Of a stretch of DNA of 64,000 bases, positions 1-8,716 are shown one piece after another. Position 1 is the first letter of the stretch; each line of letters begins with the position of its first letter. The stretch spans positions 496,001-560,000 of the forward strand of contig CANMTU010000001.1 of the NCBI GenBank assembly GCA_947501005.1. Reading direction: 5' to 3'. The translations under genes and the position numbers were made by a program. The notes below the pieces were generated by a model. That model was not told the DNA's origin, did not search any database, and was given only the letters and a program-made list of their open reading frames with translations. Source of the stretch: an uncultured Erythrobacter sp. Lineage in GTDB: Bacteria > Pseudomonadota > Alphaproteobacteria > Sphingomonadales > Sphingomonadaceae.

Positions 1-42
1 TACAGCTGGACGATGAAGGGCGGCGTGCGGGTGAATTTCTGA
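1..42 (+). CDS. C-terminal end of an outer-membrane (probably TonB-dependent) receptor, partial
   Basis: Only the last 13 codons and the stop (40-42) lie in the window. The peptide ends in alternating residues with a terminal Phe, as expected of the last beta strand of an outer-membrane barrel recognised by the BAM machinery. Its TGA stop shares one base with the ATG of the phytase gene, so the two are translationally coupled. A receptor directly upstream of a beta-propeller phytase would suit uptake of phytate breakdown products. Family assignment is inference from very little sequence. Confidence 0.45.
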   Translation, partial: YSWTMKGGVRVNF

Positions 43-1061
43 TGCGCTTTGGCTCGAAACTGCTCGCTGTCGTCGCCTGCGTTGTCACCGCCGGGTGCGC
101 GAGTATTCCGGCGGCGGGCGATCCGCCGGTCGAGGTTTTCGCCGTGGCGGAGACCCGGCCGGTCGGCACAGCCAACGAAGATGCGGCCGACGATCCGGCA
201 ATCTGGCGCAACGCCGCCGATCCCGCCGCCAGCCTGATCGTCGCGACCGACAAGAAGGGCGGGCTCTATGTCTACGGCCTCGATGGAGAGGTTCGCCATT
301 TCATCGCCCGGCCGGGGCTGAACAATGTCGATCTGGTCGATATGGGGGCGGACGGCGTCATCGTCTTCGCCAGCGACCGGTCCGATCTTGCCCAGGCGAA
401 GATCGCCCTGTTCCGGCTCGATACGCAGGCCGCGCGCCTGCTGCCGTTGGGGACGGTGGCGTCGGGGTCGGGGGAAGCATACGGCATCTGCGGTTACCGG
501 CGTGGGAGCCAGCTCATCGTCTACACCGCGCCCAAGCAGGGCAATATCGGCGAATGGTCGGTTGCTCTCGGCCAGACGCCCGGCGCCACCCTGCTGCGGT
601 CGCTGCGCGTGCCGAGCCAGCCGGAAGGCTGCGCCGTCGATGCGCGCGACGGAACGCTCTATATCGGCGAGGAGGCTGGCGGCATCTGGCGCTTCCGATC
701 GGGGGAGACGGCGGGGGAAATCGTCGCAGCTGTCGACGGTCGAATGCTGGTCGCCGATCTGGAAGGCCTGGCCCTCGTGCCCGAGGGGGCGGAGGGCGGC
801 TGGCTCTACGCCTCGAGCCAGGGCGACAATGCCTATGCCCGCTTCCGCCTGCCCGATCTGGCTCCCGCCGGGCGCTTCCGGATCGCGAAAGGCCGCGTCG
901 GATCGACCGAGGAGACGGACGGGATCGAAGCCATGCGCGGTGATTTCGGCCCTGATTTTCCGGGCGGGCTGTTTGTCGCGCAGGACGGCGTAAACGAAAC
1001 CGGCGCGCAGAATTTCAAGCTGGTTCCTCTTGCCGATATCGAGGGGGCGTTGGGGTTGTAG
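42..1061 (+). CDS. Beta-propeller phytase (3-phytase), lipoprotein
   Basis: 339 residues. The N-terminus is a lipoprotein signal with a lipobox ending at Cys19 (VTAGC), so the enzyme should be membrane-anchored outside the cytoplasm. The mature part begins with the beta-propeller phytase hallmark: an acidic stretch leading into DDPAIW (residues 50-55), then ATDKKGGL, where acidic residues bind Ca2+ and phosphate. Length fits the single-domain family, which hydrolyses myo-inositol hexakisphosphate in a Ca2+-dependent way. The start overlaps the upstream receptor stop by one base (TGATG). With a second receptor downstream it suggests phosphate scavenging from phytate; substrate is inferred from family. 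Confidence 0.9.
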   Translation: MRFGSKLLAVVACVVTAGCASIPAAGDPPVEVFAVAETRPVGTANEDAADDPAIWRNAADPAASLIVATDKKGGLYVYGLDGEVRHFIARPGLNNVDLVDMGADGVIVFASDRSDLAQAKIALFRLDTQAARLLPLGTVASGSGEAYGICGYRRGSQLIVYTAPKQGNIGEWSVALGQTPGATLLRSLRVPSQPEGCAVDARDGTLYIGEEAGGIWRFRSGETAGEIVAAVDGRMLVADLEGLALVPEGAEGGWLYASSQGDNAYARFRLPDLAPAGRFRIAKGRVGSTEETDGIEAMRGDFGPDFPGGLFVAQDGVNETGAQNFKLVPLADIEGALGL

Positions 1062-1776
1062 CTCGGTCTGGGGGAGGGGCGGGGCGGCTTTCGTTTAGCT
1101 ATGACGAGCGGAAGCCGGCACGGAACGGATCGGTGTCGGTCGCAGCTAGTCACCGCCCGCGCCCTGCGACTACAGCCCGAAAACCAACCGCCCCGTTCCC
1201 GTTCTAACCGAAGGGGCAGGCGCGGCAGAAAACTTCGACCGCACCCTCGATCCGCTCGGCGCCGCGCTTGTTGTTGCGCGACATGCCGAACCGGCGCGCG
1301 AGATCGCCCATTCCCTTGCACATCGCGGCGAAATGCTCGGCGGCGAGTTCAGGTTTCGATCGCCGCAAGTCATACGCAGCGACGATCGAGGCTGGCGGGT
1401 TGCACAATGGACTTTGGGAAAATCGCCAACTCGGTGATCGACGGGTACACGGGAGGCGCTTAATTGCCAACTTTTCGATTGCCTATCGCGCCCTCAAGAA
1501 CACGGCCACAGAGCTCCGAGGCTGGCGTTTCCGACGAATGGCGAAACCCCCACGGCGAGAGCCATGCCGGGGCGGAGAGAAATACGAGCGAAACGGAATT
1601 CCCGCGCGGGAAATTTTACGAAATTTGGTGCTTGTCAAACTTTACGAAAACGTCTTATGTCGTTCATTGGGAGAGGTAAAAGATCACCCCGGTAAACAGA
1701 ACAATGCGTAGAGCAGCGTTTACATGAGGGCTCGGCCACTCCCGCGCACCGACACTGGTGTGATCAGGGAGAGGTC
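1062..1776. other. 715-bp gap between phytase and TonB receptor; no confident gene
   Basis: Frames on both strands here are arginine/proline-rich and have no recognisable domain. The least unconvincing is a minus-strand frame (about 1204-1470) whose C-terminal half looks protein-like and ends in CRACPFG; it could be a remnant or a very small hypothetical protein. The last 200 bases are A+T richer and carry a palindrome and direct repeats (separate entry), so this part probably serves as the control region of the receptor at 1777. Confidence 0.5.
1599..1649 (+). promoter_or_regulatory. Palindrome plus direct repeats upstream of the TonB receptor
   Basis: A perfect 14-base palindrome (ttcccgcgcgggaa) occupies 1599-1612. 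It is followed by two identical copies of tttacgaaa at 1615-1623 and 1641-1649, 26 bp apart start to start. A TTGTCA element (1632-1637) lies between the repeats and could be a -35, though no good -10 follows at the right distance. The arrangement looks like regulator binding sites, but the cognate regulator is unknown. Confidence 0.35.
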
Positions 1777-4700
1777 ATGAAAAAGCAATATCTCGAAACC
1801 GCCTGTATGTCCGCAATCGCAGCCGGTCTGCTGTTCGTGCCCGGAACCGTCTGGGCGCAGGAAACCGTCGAGCCGGATCCGGTCGACGTCGTCGATGAAC
1901 CGGGCCCGGTCAGCGATGCCGATACCACCATCGTCGTGACCGGATCGCTCATTCGCGGCACGCCCGAAGACAGCGCGCTGCCGGTCGACGTCTTCTCGAC
2001 CGAGGAGTTCGCCCAGGAGGGCGTCACCTCGCCGCTCGACTTCATCAAGGACATTCCCGCGGTCGGATCGGTCCTCGGCGATTCGAACCAGTTCTCCGCG
2101 GCGGCACAGGGGCTGGGCGGGGTCGGCTCGATCAATTTGCGCAATCTCGGGGCGACCCGCACGCTCGTGCTGCTGAACGGGCACCGCACGATCGTCTCGC
2201 CGGGCGACGGTCTGGTCGACACCAACCTCCTGCCCCTGTTCGCCTTGCAACAGGTCGAACTGCTGAAGGACGGCGCCGCCGTGACCTATGGGTCCGACGC
2301 GGTCGCGGGCGTGGCGAACTTCATCACGCGCAAGCGGTTCGACGGGGTCGAGATACAGGGCGACTACCGCTTCATCGACGATAGCGACGGGGATTGGACG
2401 GCCAGTATCCTGGCGGGCAAGAACCTCGGCACGGACGTCAATTTCCTGGCCGGCTTCGGCTATCGCCACCGCTCGCCGCTCGCCGCGATCGATCGCGACT
2501 ATGCCAATCTGCCTTACGAGGTCAATCCGGCCGGCTATTCCGTCGTCAGCAATCCCGCGACGTATTTTCCGGCGATCCGGCCCGGCGGGCCGATCCGCAG
2601 CAATCCGCGCGCCGCGGTTCGGCCGACGCTCATCTCCGGCACGCCGTTCCAGGATGCCGGATGTACCGATCTCGGCGGAACGCAGGTTTTCTCGGGCGGT
2701 GCGGCGCCGCTGTGCGCCTACCAATTCACCGATTACAACAATCTCGTCGAGGATCAGGATTTCTACCAGGCCTTCGGCCAGATGAACGTGGACCTGTCCA
2801 ACACGGTCCGCTTCAATGCCGACGTGCTGTGGGCGCGCAGCGTGACGCGCACCGCTCTCTCGCCCTCCTATCCCTCCACCACCGGGCCGGCGGGTCCCGG
2901 TACAAGGTTCAACTATTTCGTCCCGGCCACCAATCCCGGCTTCGCCGACTTCGTCGAGCAGACCGGGTTTCCAACCGCGATCGGGCCGTTCACTCCGGGT
3001 GCCGCGATCCTCGTCTACCGGCCGTTCGCGCTGGGCGGCAACCCGTTGGCGGGCGAGCCTTTCGGCAATGAAAGCTTCGGCAAGAACAACAGCTGGCGCG
3101 TATCCGGCGGCTTCGAAGTCGACATGGCGACCAACCTCGTCGCCAGCCTGCAGGGAACCTACATCCAGTCGAGTTCCGAATCCAAGATCCCCGACTACCT
3201 GCCGGTGCGCCTGCAGAACGCGCTCGACGGGCTGGGCGGGCCGGACTGCAACGTCGCCACCGGTACGCCGGGCCAGAACGGCTGTCTCTATTACAACCCG
3301 TTCTCCAACGCGATCGCCCTCAATCAGGCAACGGGGCAGACCAATCCCAATTACACCGGGCCGCAGGGCCAGGCGAACAGCAACGATCCCGAACTGCTGC
3401 GCTTTCTGTTCGGCAATACCGGGACCCGGCAGCAGGAACGCCAGGTGGTGATCGATGCGCTGATCAGCGGCGATCTGGGCGGTATCGATCTGGGTGCCGG
3501 CCCGCTCGCCTTCGGGATCGGCGCGCAATATCGCTCGACCAATTTCAGCAGCACCGGGCGGAACGACGAAGGCCTGTTGCTGAACGATGCGAACCGCAAT
3601 CCCTGCCCGATCCTTGGCGACACGACATGCCGGGTTCGGACCGGGCCGTTCGCCTTCCTCGGCCAGTCGCGCAACGTCGATCTGGAAGGCGATGTCTATG
3701 CGGTCTTCGGCGAGGTACAGGTGCCGATCCTCGAAACGCTCGAGGTCAATCTGGCGCTGCGTTACGAGGATTACGGCGGGCTGACCGGGTCCACGCTCGA
3801 TCCGAAGGGCAGTTTCCGGTTCGAGCCGGTGCCGTGGCTGGTGCTGCGCGGCTCCGCCTCGACCACTTTCCGCGGCCCGCTGCCGAGCAACATCTCCCCC
3901 TCCACCGTGACGGCCCTGCAGGCGATCGACGCGGCAAATGGCGGCTTCCTCTCGGTCGACATCACCGGCGATCCGTCGCTGCGCCCGGAAAGCGCCTTCA
4001 CCTACAATGTCGGTGCCGTGGTCCAGACAGGCGGCTTCAACGCGTCGGTCGATTACTGGAGCTACGATTTCGACGACGCGATCGCGGTGCAGGACGAGAA
4101 CGCGCTGGCTACGGCGGTCATTCCGGTCGCAGGCGGGCTCGCCAATTGCGAGAGCCCGCTGGCGGACCGGCTGACCTTCGCGGGCGGCTGCGTTCAGGGC
4201 ACCACGACCGGGAACGACCTTGCGCGGATCGGAACCTTCATCGTCAACAGCTCCAAGATCAAGACGGACGGCATCGACGTGAAGGCCGATTACAGTCTGT
4301 TGTTCGGGGAAAGCCGGTTCACCGTCGGCGGCGCCGTGACGTGGACGCTGAACTACGATGTCGACCCGACCCTGGTCGAAGGGGTACAGATCGCCGGTGC
4401 CTACGATGCGGTCGGGTTCGCCAATTTCGACCGTTCGCCGGGCACGATCTCGGAATGGAAGGGCAATGCCTTCGCCAATCTCAATGTCGGCAACCTCAAC
4501 GCGCGTTACGTCTTCCGCTATGCCAGCGGCGTGACCGACGATCGGTGCCCCGAGAACGCGCCGTGCTTCATCGCGACCTACGGGACGAGCCCGGGCGATC
4601 CGACAACGGAGACCGATTTCGGGCGTGAGATCCCTGATCTGGCGCAGCACGACCTCACCGTGCTGTACGACATCGCGATGAACTTTGCCGAAGTGCAGTT

Positions 4701-4827
4701 GCAGGCCTCGGTCGAGAACATCTTCGATCAGGACCCGCCGGCAGCGCGGTTCGAGCTCGGATACAATCCGTTTATCGGCAACCCCCTGGGCCGCACCTAT
4801 CGCTTGGGAGCCAAGCTGCGGTTCTAG
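1777..4827 (+). CDS. TonB-dependent receptor
   Basis: 1016 residues. A signal peptide ends near AQE (about residue 28). A plug domain follows with a TonB-box-like IVVTGSLIRG near residues 50-60, then NLRNLGATRTLVLLNGHR and VTYGSDAVAGVANFITRKRF, which are typical plug motifs. A large beta barrel follows, ending in Phe (RLGAKLRF). The length suits a receptor of the sphingomonad oligosaccharide/peptide type with extended loops. The start ATG has a strong ribosome site (agggagaggt) just upstream. It moves a bulky ligand across the outer membrane using TonB energy. The ligand is unknown; the phytase upstream hints at an inositol-phosphate-related substrate, but that is conjecture. Confidence 0.93.
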   Translation: MKKQYLETACMSAIAAGLLFVPGTVWAQETVEPDPVDVVDEPGPVSDADTTIVVTGSLIRGTPEDSALPVDVFSTEEFAQEGVTSPLDFIKDIPAVGSVLGDSNQFSAAAQGLGGVGSINLRNLGATRTLVLLNGHRTIVSPGDGLVDTNLLPLFALQQVELLKDGAAVTYGSDAVAGVANFITRKRFDGVEIQGDYRFIDDSDGDWTASILAGKNLGTDVNFLAGFGYRHRSPLAAIDRDYANLPYEVNPAGYSVVSNPATYFPAIRPGGPIRSNPRAAVRPTLISGTPFQDAGCTDLGGTQVFSGGAAPLCAYQFTDYNNLVEDQDFYQAFGQMNVDLSNTVRFNADVLWARSVTRTALSPSYPSTTGPAGPGTRFNYFVPATNPGFADFVEQTGFPTAIGPFTPGAAILVYRPFALGGNPLAGEPFGNESFGKNNSWRVSGGFEVDMATNLVASLQGTYIQSSSESKIPDYLPVRLQNALDGLGGPDCNVATGTPGQNGCLYYNPFSNAIALNQATGQTNPNYTGPQGQANSNDPELLRFLFGNTGTRQQERQVVIDALISGDLGGIDLGAGPLAFGIGAQYRSTNFSSTGRNDEGLLLNDANRNPCPILGDTTCRVRTGPFAFLGQSRNVDLEGDVYAVFGEVQVPILETLEVNLALRYEDYGGLTGSTLDPKGSFRFEPVPWLVLRGSASTTFRGPLPSNISPSTVTALQAIDAANGGFLSVDITGDPSLRPESAFTYNVGAVVQTGGFNASVDYWSYDFDDAIAVQDENALATAVIPVAGGLANCESPLADRLTFAGGCVQGTTTGNDLARIGTFIVNSSKIKTDGIDVKADYSLLFGESRFTVGGAVTWTLNYDVDPTLVEGVQIAGAYDAVGFANFDRSPGTISEWKGNAFANLNVGNLNARYVFRYASGVTDDRCPENAPCFIATYGTSPGDPTTETDFGREIPDLAQHDLTVLYDIAMNFAEVQLQASVENIFDQDPPAARFELGYNPFIGNPLGRTYRLGAKLRF

Positions 4828-5401
4828 GCGTTTGTCGAGGCTTTGACGCGTGCAGGGAGTAGCGGGAAGGGCTGTTCGACGCTTCGTTGATCGAAGCTCG
4901 GCTGCCCGTTCCGCTGCTCCCGTTTTGTTTTGAACGGGCGTTGCGAGCGACGTTGCAGTTGCGGCGTTGGGGCGAACCCAGCTTTATCGTCAACATGCGA
5001 ATGGGCGGCGCTGAGCCATCGTATTGGTTTGCGAATATCGGATGGAATGATGCACGCGCAGCGTTCCTTGTAGGGCGTGCCCGGCCTTCCATCATCTAGT
5101 TCTATTTCAGGCACCTTGGCCCCCGTTAGGGAGATAGTTGGCTCTACCTTGAGCCAAGATTGCCGGGGATGAGGGGGGACGAGGGGCTGGATGTGACCAT
5201 CGCTTCGTCCGTCACCAACATACATGCCTCGCGCAGTGGCCCGTTTCGTATCCATTCGGTCCGCGACAGGCGGACAAAAAATACTTCGAAGTATAACGCT
5301 CTGCGCCCACCGAAAACCACGGTTCCGGAACTGATTAGCGGAACGCAACAGGCGCCGCTTGGTTGATTGGTTATTCATCCAATAATTGGAAACGACCCGT
5401 T
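4828..5401. other. 574-bp gap with no confident gene; palindrome at 5281-5294
   Basis: Base composition is lower in GC than the neighbouring genes. A minus-strand frame (4824-5378) and a plus-strand frame (4887-5099) are open but have no recognisable domain, good ribosome site or coding-like composition. A perfect palindrome, atacttcgaagtat, lies at 5281-5294. The downstream edge carries the candidate stress promoter of the next gene. Confidence 0.5.
5340..5364 (+). promoter_or_regulatory. Candidate EcfG (general stress sigma) promoter
   Basis: GGAAC at 5340-5344 is followed, after 16 bases, by GGTT at 5361-5364. This matches the alphaproteobacterial EcfG/SigT consensus GGAAC-N16/17-cGTT except for the first -10 base. 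It lies about 40 bp upstream of the ATG of a stress-protein-like gene, giving a short leader. It also argues against a TTG start at 5363, which would fall inside the promoter. Confidence 0.6.
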
Positions 5402-5929
5402 ATGACCAAGTACAACCCCAACCTCAGTTCCGCCGTCTTCGATACGCACGACGCAGCGGACCGTGCAATTCGCGATCTGAAGGCTGCCGGCGCCAGCAAC
5501 GACAATATCTCGGTCGTCGCGCGCGACCATGGCGCAACCACCACGACCGACGGTTCCGGCGCCGAGGCGGCGAAGGATATCGTCGGCAAGGGCGCGCTCG
5601 GCGGCGGCATCGGCGCACTGCTCGGCGTGGCGGCGCTCGCGATTCCCGGTGTCGGGCCGCTGGTCGGCGCAGGAGCCATCGCCGCGACGGCTGCTGGCGG
5701 CGCGGCGCTTACCGGTACGGCCGTCGGTGCGGCGGCCGGTGCCATCGCCGGCGCGCTGGAAGATCACGGCGTGAGCAAGGAAGATGCGGCCTATTACGAG
5801 CGCGAAATGGAAAAGGGCGGCGTGATGGTATCGGTCGACACCGACCACGCCCGGATGACCACCGAGCAGGCGAACGAAATCCTTGCCCGCGCCGGCGGCC
5901 ATTCGAGTACGATCAGCCGCACGCACTGA
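5402..5929 (+). CDS. YflT-like general stress protein with glycine-rich hydrophobic core
   Basis: 175 residues from ATG 5402. The first ~45 residues (AVFDTHDAADRAIRDLKAAG, then ISVVARD) resemble the YflT/general-stress-17M domain. The middle (about residues 60-120) is Gly/Ala-rich and hydrophobic, like a glycine-zipper segment, and may insert into or associate with membrane. The C-terminal part (GGVMVSVDTD, then EQANEILARAGG) is a second short alpha/beta unit. An upstream TTG in frame was rejected because a candidate EcfG promoter overlaps it. Monocistronic, with its own terminator. Molecular function is unknown for the family; a stress role is inferred from the promoter and domain. Confidence 0.8.
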   Translation: MTKYNPNLSSAVFDTHDAADRAIRDLKAAGASNDNISVVARDHGATTTTDGSGAEAAKDIVGKGALGGGIGALLGVAALAIPGVGPLVGAGAIAATAAGGAALTGTAVGAAAGAIAGALEDHGVSKEDAAYYEREMEKGGVMVSVDTDHARMTTEQANEILARAGGHSSTISRTH

Positions 5930-5953
5930 TCGTACCAGGCGTAAGACTATCGG

Positions 5954-5984
5954 ACGGGGCGGGACGAGTTTCCCGCCCCGTTTT
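5954..5984 (+). terminator. Rho-independent terminator of the stress-protein gene
   Basis: An 11-bp perfect stem (acggggcggga at 5954-5964 pairing with 5971-5981), a 6-base loop and a short T run. It sits 24 bases after the stop codon at 5929. Confidence 0.85.
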
Positions 5985-6298
5985 GACGTATGCGATGAGA
6001 ATCTGCTTTACCGCTTTGCGTCGCCAGGGGCCGGTTATTCGAGATGTCGCTGCGATCAACCGCTCGCCGGCGCCGATATTCTTCCGGGCGATCAGTTCAC
6101 AAGTCTAGCGGAAGTCGCAAAGGCGGACTGTGACGCTCCGTAACCAAGCTACTCGCTACGCCGCCCGTGCGACTGATGTTAGAGTGAGCCGCCGTCAAAC
6201 CCTGTGACTTTGCGCGCCTGTCTGGCGCGAAGGGCGTCCCCATTCGCCTCCTGCAAACTTGCCGACCGGTTGCCCCATATCCCAAGTTCGCGCCTCGC
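5985..6298. other. Gap of ~310 bp; no gene seen
   Basis: It lies between the plus-strand stress gene and the 3' end of the minus-strand five-gene operon. Short open frames exist but none has a ribosome site or recognisable sequence. No clear terminator hairpin was seen for the operon arriving from the right. Confidence 0.5.
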
Positions 6299-6889
6299 CT
6301 AACCGCCCTGAGCGCTCGATTGCTTCCGCAACCGGTCGATCCGGTACTGGTCCGCTTCCTGCCGCAGATCGGCAGCCCACCCTGCAGAGTCTTTGAAGAT
6401 TTCTACCGCGCGCGGTCCGTCCACCGGCAGGTCGTTCGGCCCGGTCCAGTTGATGAGGAGGCAGGCGCCGCCGGGGTCGAGGCTCTCCCATGCGCGCCGC
6501 GACGCACGGGCGACATCCTCGGCGGAAAGGAAATACAGCACCTCGGAAAAAAGAATCAGGTCGAAGCGGCCCGCCGGCCAGTCCCGCGGCACCTCGCCGC
6601 GCACGAATGTAACGTGCGACCCGTTCTCCACCCGCGAACGCGCCGCCCGCAACGCATTCTCCGCCACATCGATCGCGACCAGCCGATCCGCCAGGGGCAC
6701 GAGTTCGGCGGTGAGGACACCGGTCGAACAGCCAATATCCAGCACATGCGCGAACCGCCCGTCGGGAAGCGCCGCAAGCGTCGCGGCGCGTTTGCGGCGT
6801 TCGTAATCGCTCGTCTCGACGTTCCACGGATCGCGGTCAGCCTCGTAAAGCGCTTCGAAAGCGGTGCGCTTGTCCGTCTCATTGCTCAC
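6299..6889 (-). CDS. NodS-type SAM-dependent methyltransferase
   Basis: 196 residues from GTG 6889, which has GGAG 9-10 bases upstream and overlaps the deacetylase gene by 11 bases. Residues 20-41 carry the NodS-family signature (DPW, then SDYERRK, then TLAALP). The SAM-binding motif LDIGCSTGVLT follows (50-60), then an acidic strand-2 end (AIDVAE). NodS proteins N-methylate the deacetylated amino sugar of lipochitooligosaccharides; this paralogue's acceptor is unknown. It is the last gene of the five-gene operon. Directly after the PIG-L deacetylase, it could methylate the amine that enzyme exposes, which is inference. Confidence 0.82.
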   Translation of the reverse strand: MSNETDKRTAFEALYEADRDPWNVETSDYERRKRAATLAALPDGRFAHVLDIGCSTGVLTAELVPLADRLVAIDVAENALRAARSRVENGSHVTFVRGEVPRDWPAGRFDLILFSEVLYFLSAEDVARASRRAWESLDPGGACLLINWTGPNDLPVDGPRAVEIFKDSAGWAADLRQEADQYRIDRLRKQSSAQGG

Positions 6890-7613
6890 GGATGAAGATC
6901 TCCGGATGGTTTGCGAAATGGTCGACAAACACCGCCGGCATGACGAAACCTTCAGGATCGTCATCGATCAGGTCGCCGGTTTGCGAGCGATAGCAGTCGA
7001 TCGCATCGCGTTTGGCCGCGAGGAACCGGGCGTCGTGGAAGCATGTCAGACCGGAGGGCGGGGTGCCCGGGCCGAACCGGCCCCATACGGCGAAGGCGAA
7101 ATGCGGGATCGCCAGCCGCCGCGACACGCGGGTGGCGAGCGCGGCGGCGGTCTGATGATCGCAATGCGGATCGCCCGCCCATGTCGTCCAGATCACGGAA
7201 GCCTTGTTCTCCAGGGCCAGGTCTGCGACCTGCTCGACGGTCTCGGGTGAAATGTCCGCCGGCATGCTCGCGCCGTCCGGAAAGGCGAGCCGGTGGACGG
7301 CGATCGGCGCGCCCGGACAGAGATGGCCCAGCGCCTCCTGCAATTCCGCGCGGCGCAGCGCGGCCAAGGCATCAGAGCCGTATCGGGCAGAGGATGGGTG
7401 CGACGCCTCGCCGTCGGTCAGCAGGACGATCGCGGCCCGTCTGCCGCTCGCCACTGCGGCGGCCAGCGCCATGCCGCAGCCGAACGTCTCGTCGTCCGGA
7501 TGGGGGATGACCAGCATTAGGCCCGCGCCCGGCGCAAGCTGTTCGATGGGGATCAGCGGCGCCGTTCGCGCAGCGTCCAGCAGGGTGCCCGATACCGCTT
7601 CGGGCAGGCTCAC
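6879..7613 (-). CDS. PIG-L family (LmbE-like) zinc deacetylase
   Basis: 244 residues from GTG 7613, which overlaps the preceding stop by four bases (GTGA). The Zn-binding and catalytic motif HPDDE is at residues 38-42, and the second metal site His150-Cys-Asp-His153 is present, so the active site looks intact. The family hydrolyses N-acetyl groups from amino-sugar conjugates (GlcNAc-PI, GlcNAc-malate, mycothiol precursors). The longer open frame upstream is rejected because it lies inside the acyl-CoA-dehydrogenase gene. Genetic coupling to a glycosyltransferase and a NodS-like methyltransferase points to an amino-sugar-containing product. Confidence 0.88.
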   Translation of the reverse strand: MSLPEAVSGTLLDAARTAPLIPIEQLAPGAGLMLVIPHPDDETFGCGMALAAAVASGRRAAIVLLTDGEASHPSSARYGSDALAALRRAELQEALGHLCPGAPIAVHRLAFPDGASMPADISPETVEQVADLALENKASVIWTTWAGDPHCDHQTAAALATRVSRRLAIPHFAFAVWGRFGPGTPPSGLTCFHDARFLAAKRDAIDCYRSQTGDLIDDDPEGFVMPAVFVDHFANHPEIFIREQ

Positions 7614-8716
7614 AACCGGTCCACCAGTGCGCCGCTTTCCACGAGGTGCGCGGCGGCCTTTGCGCGCTTGGCGTCGGGCGCGGCCTGGCGCAGGAACAGG
7701 CGCAGGTCGCGGCAGATGCGCTCGACCGGAGAGCCTTCGATATAGGCCGCCGTTCCCAGTGCACGCTCGACCCGGCCGATCACGATCAGGCAGTGTTCCT
7801 CGGTCACCTCCCGCGCAAGCAGCGAGAGCACTGCCGCGTCCGGCTGGGCCCCCTCCGCCTCGACCGCGCAGGCCGCCCGCAGGATCCACAGCCGCATGGT
7901 TTCAAGCGCGATGGCGGTTTCGGCAATACGGCGCTGCTGGTGCGGGTCGCCGGCGCGGTCGCGGCCGATCAGGGCATCGCGCATGGTTTCGTACAGGCTT
8001 TCCGCTGCGCCAAGATGCGCGGCGCAGTAACGCCAGATACCGCCTTCGAAATGCGGTTCGGTGTAGTAAACGTCCGGCGCGCCCAACCGGCAGGCCGGAT
8101 CGAGCCGGATCCCTGTGAAGTCGTAGCGGCCCGAGCGCGTCGCCCGCATCCCGCCCATGCGCCAGCTTGCGGGATCGGCGCGGCCGGGATCATCGACCGG
8201 GGCCAGCCACAGCTCGGTTCCCGCATCGCTCGACACGGTGACGACCGCGCGCCCGACAGGGCCGAGGCCGGAGGCGAACTGCTTGGTCCCCTCAAACGAA
8301 ATTTCGGCGTTTCCGTCATCGCGCACTACGGCATCGCCCGGCACGTCCGCGCCCCAAACGCCCAGCAGCGTGCCGTTCCTGACCTCCGCGAACGCGTCGG
8401 CCTGCAAACTCTCGCAGCCATACAGGTGGACGAGCTTGACCGCGTTCATATGCCCTTCGAACAGGCGGGCGAGCGCGAGGTTGGCGCGCCCGACCTTGCG
8501 CAGCGCGTCGAAGGCGGGTTCGGTGCCGGCCGGCTCGCAGCCCCAGCCCGCGCCGCCGAATGCCTGCGGCAGGCACGCGGCCAGCCACCCTGCGCCGTCC
8601 AGGTCGCGCACGTCCTGTGCCAGGTCGCCATCATGCCGATCCGCCTGCCGCGCACGCTCTTGAATGGGAGCGAGGGACAGGCGAGCGAGCAGATCGTCCG
8701 ACATCGCGGTGCGCAT
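7610..8716 (-). CDS. Acyl-CoA-dehydrogenase-like flavoprotein
   Basis: 368 residues. The sequence follows the acyl-CoA dehydrogenase fold: an N-terminal helical domain (LDGAGWLAACLPQAFGGAGWG), a beta domain, then a C-terminal helical domain (AHLGAAESLYETMRDAL, then IALETMRLWILRAA). It is divergent: the usual GGYG and FAD-contact motifs near the C-terminus are not evident, so substrate and even chemistry are uncertain. ATG 8716 overlaps the glycosyltransferase stop by one base; ATG 8704 (MSDDLLARL) is an equally possible start. Position four-square inside a biosynthetic operon suggests desaturation or oxidation of an acyl or sugar intermediate rather than fatty-acid degradation. Confidence 0.78.
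   Translation of the reverse strand: MRTAMSDDLLARLSLAPIQERARQADRHDGDLAQDVRDLDGAGWLAACLPQAFGGAGWGCEPAGTEPAFDALRKVGRANLALARLFEGHMNAVKLVHLYGCESLQADAFAEVRNGTLLGVWGADVPGDAVVRDDGNAEISFEGTKQFASGLGPVGRAVVTVSSDAGTELWLAPVDDPGRADPASWRMGGMRATRSGRYDFTGIRLDPACRLGAPDVYYTEPHFEGGIWRYCAAHLGAAESLYETMRDALIGRDRAGDPHQQRRIAETAIALETMRLWILRAACAVEAEGAQPDAAVLSLLAREVTEEHCLIVIGRVERALGTAAYIEGSPVERICRDLRLFLRQAAPDAKRAKAAAHLVESGALVDRL

Noticed and set aside
1268-1711. 147-codon plus-strand frame upstream of the TonB receptor
   Set aside because: Arg-rich at first, then crosses the palindrome and direct repeats; no ribosome site or recognisable sequence.
1720-4650. Very long open frame on the minus strand (976 codons)
   Set aside because: It is the antisense shadow of the TonB receptor, caused by GC-rich codon bias. 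Its translation is rich in Arg, Asp and Val with no domain.
4824-5378. 184-codon minus-strand frame in the gap after the TonB receptor
   Set aside because: No domain, composition unlike neighbouring proteins, and it overlaps the candidate stress promoter. Described only as a gap.
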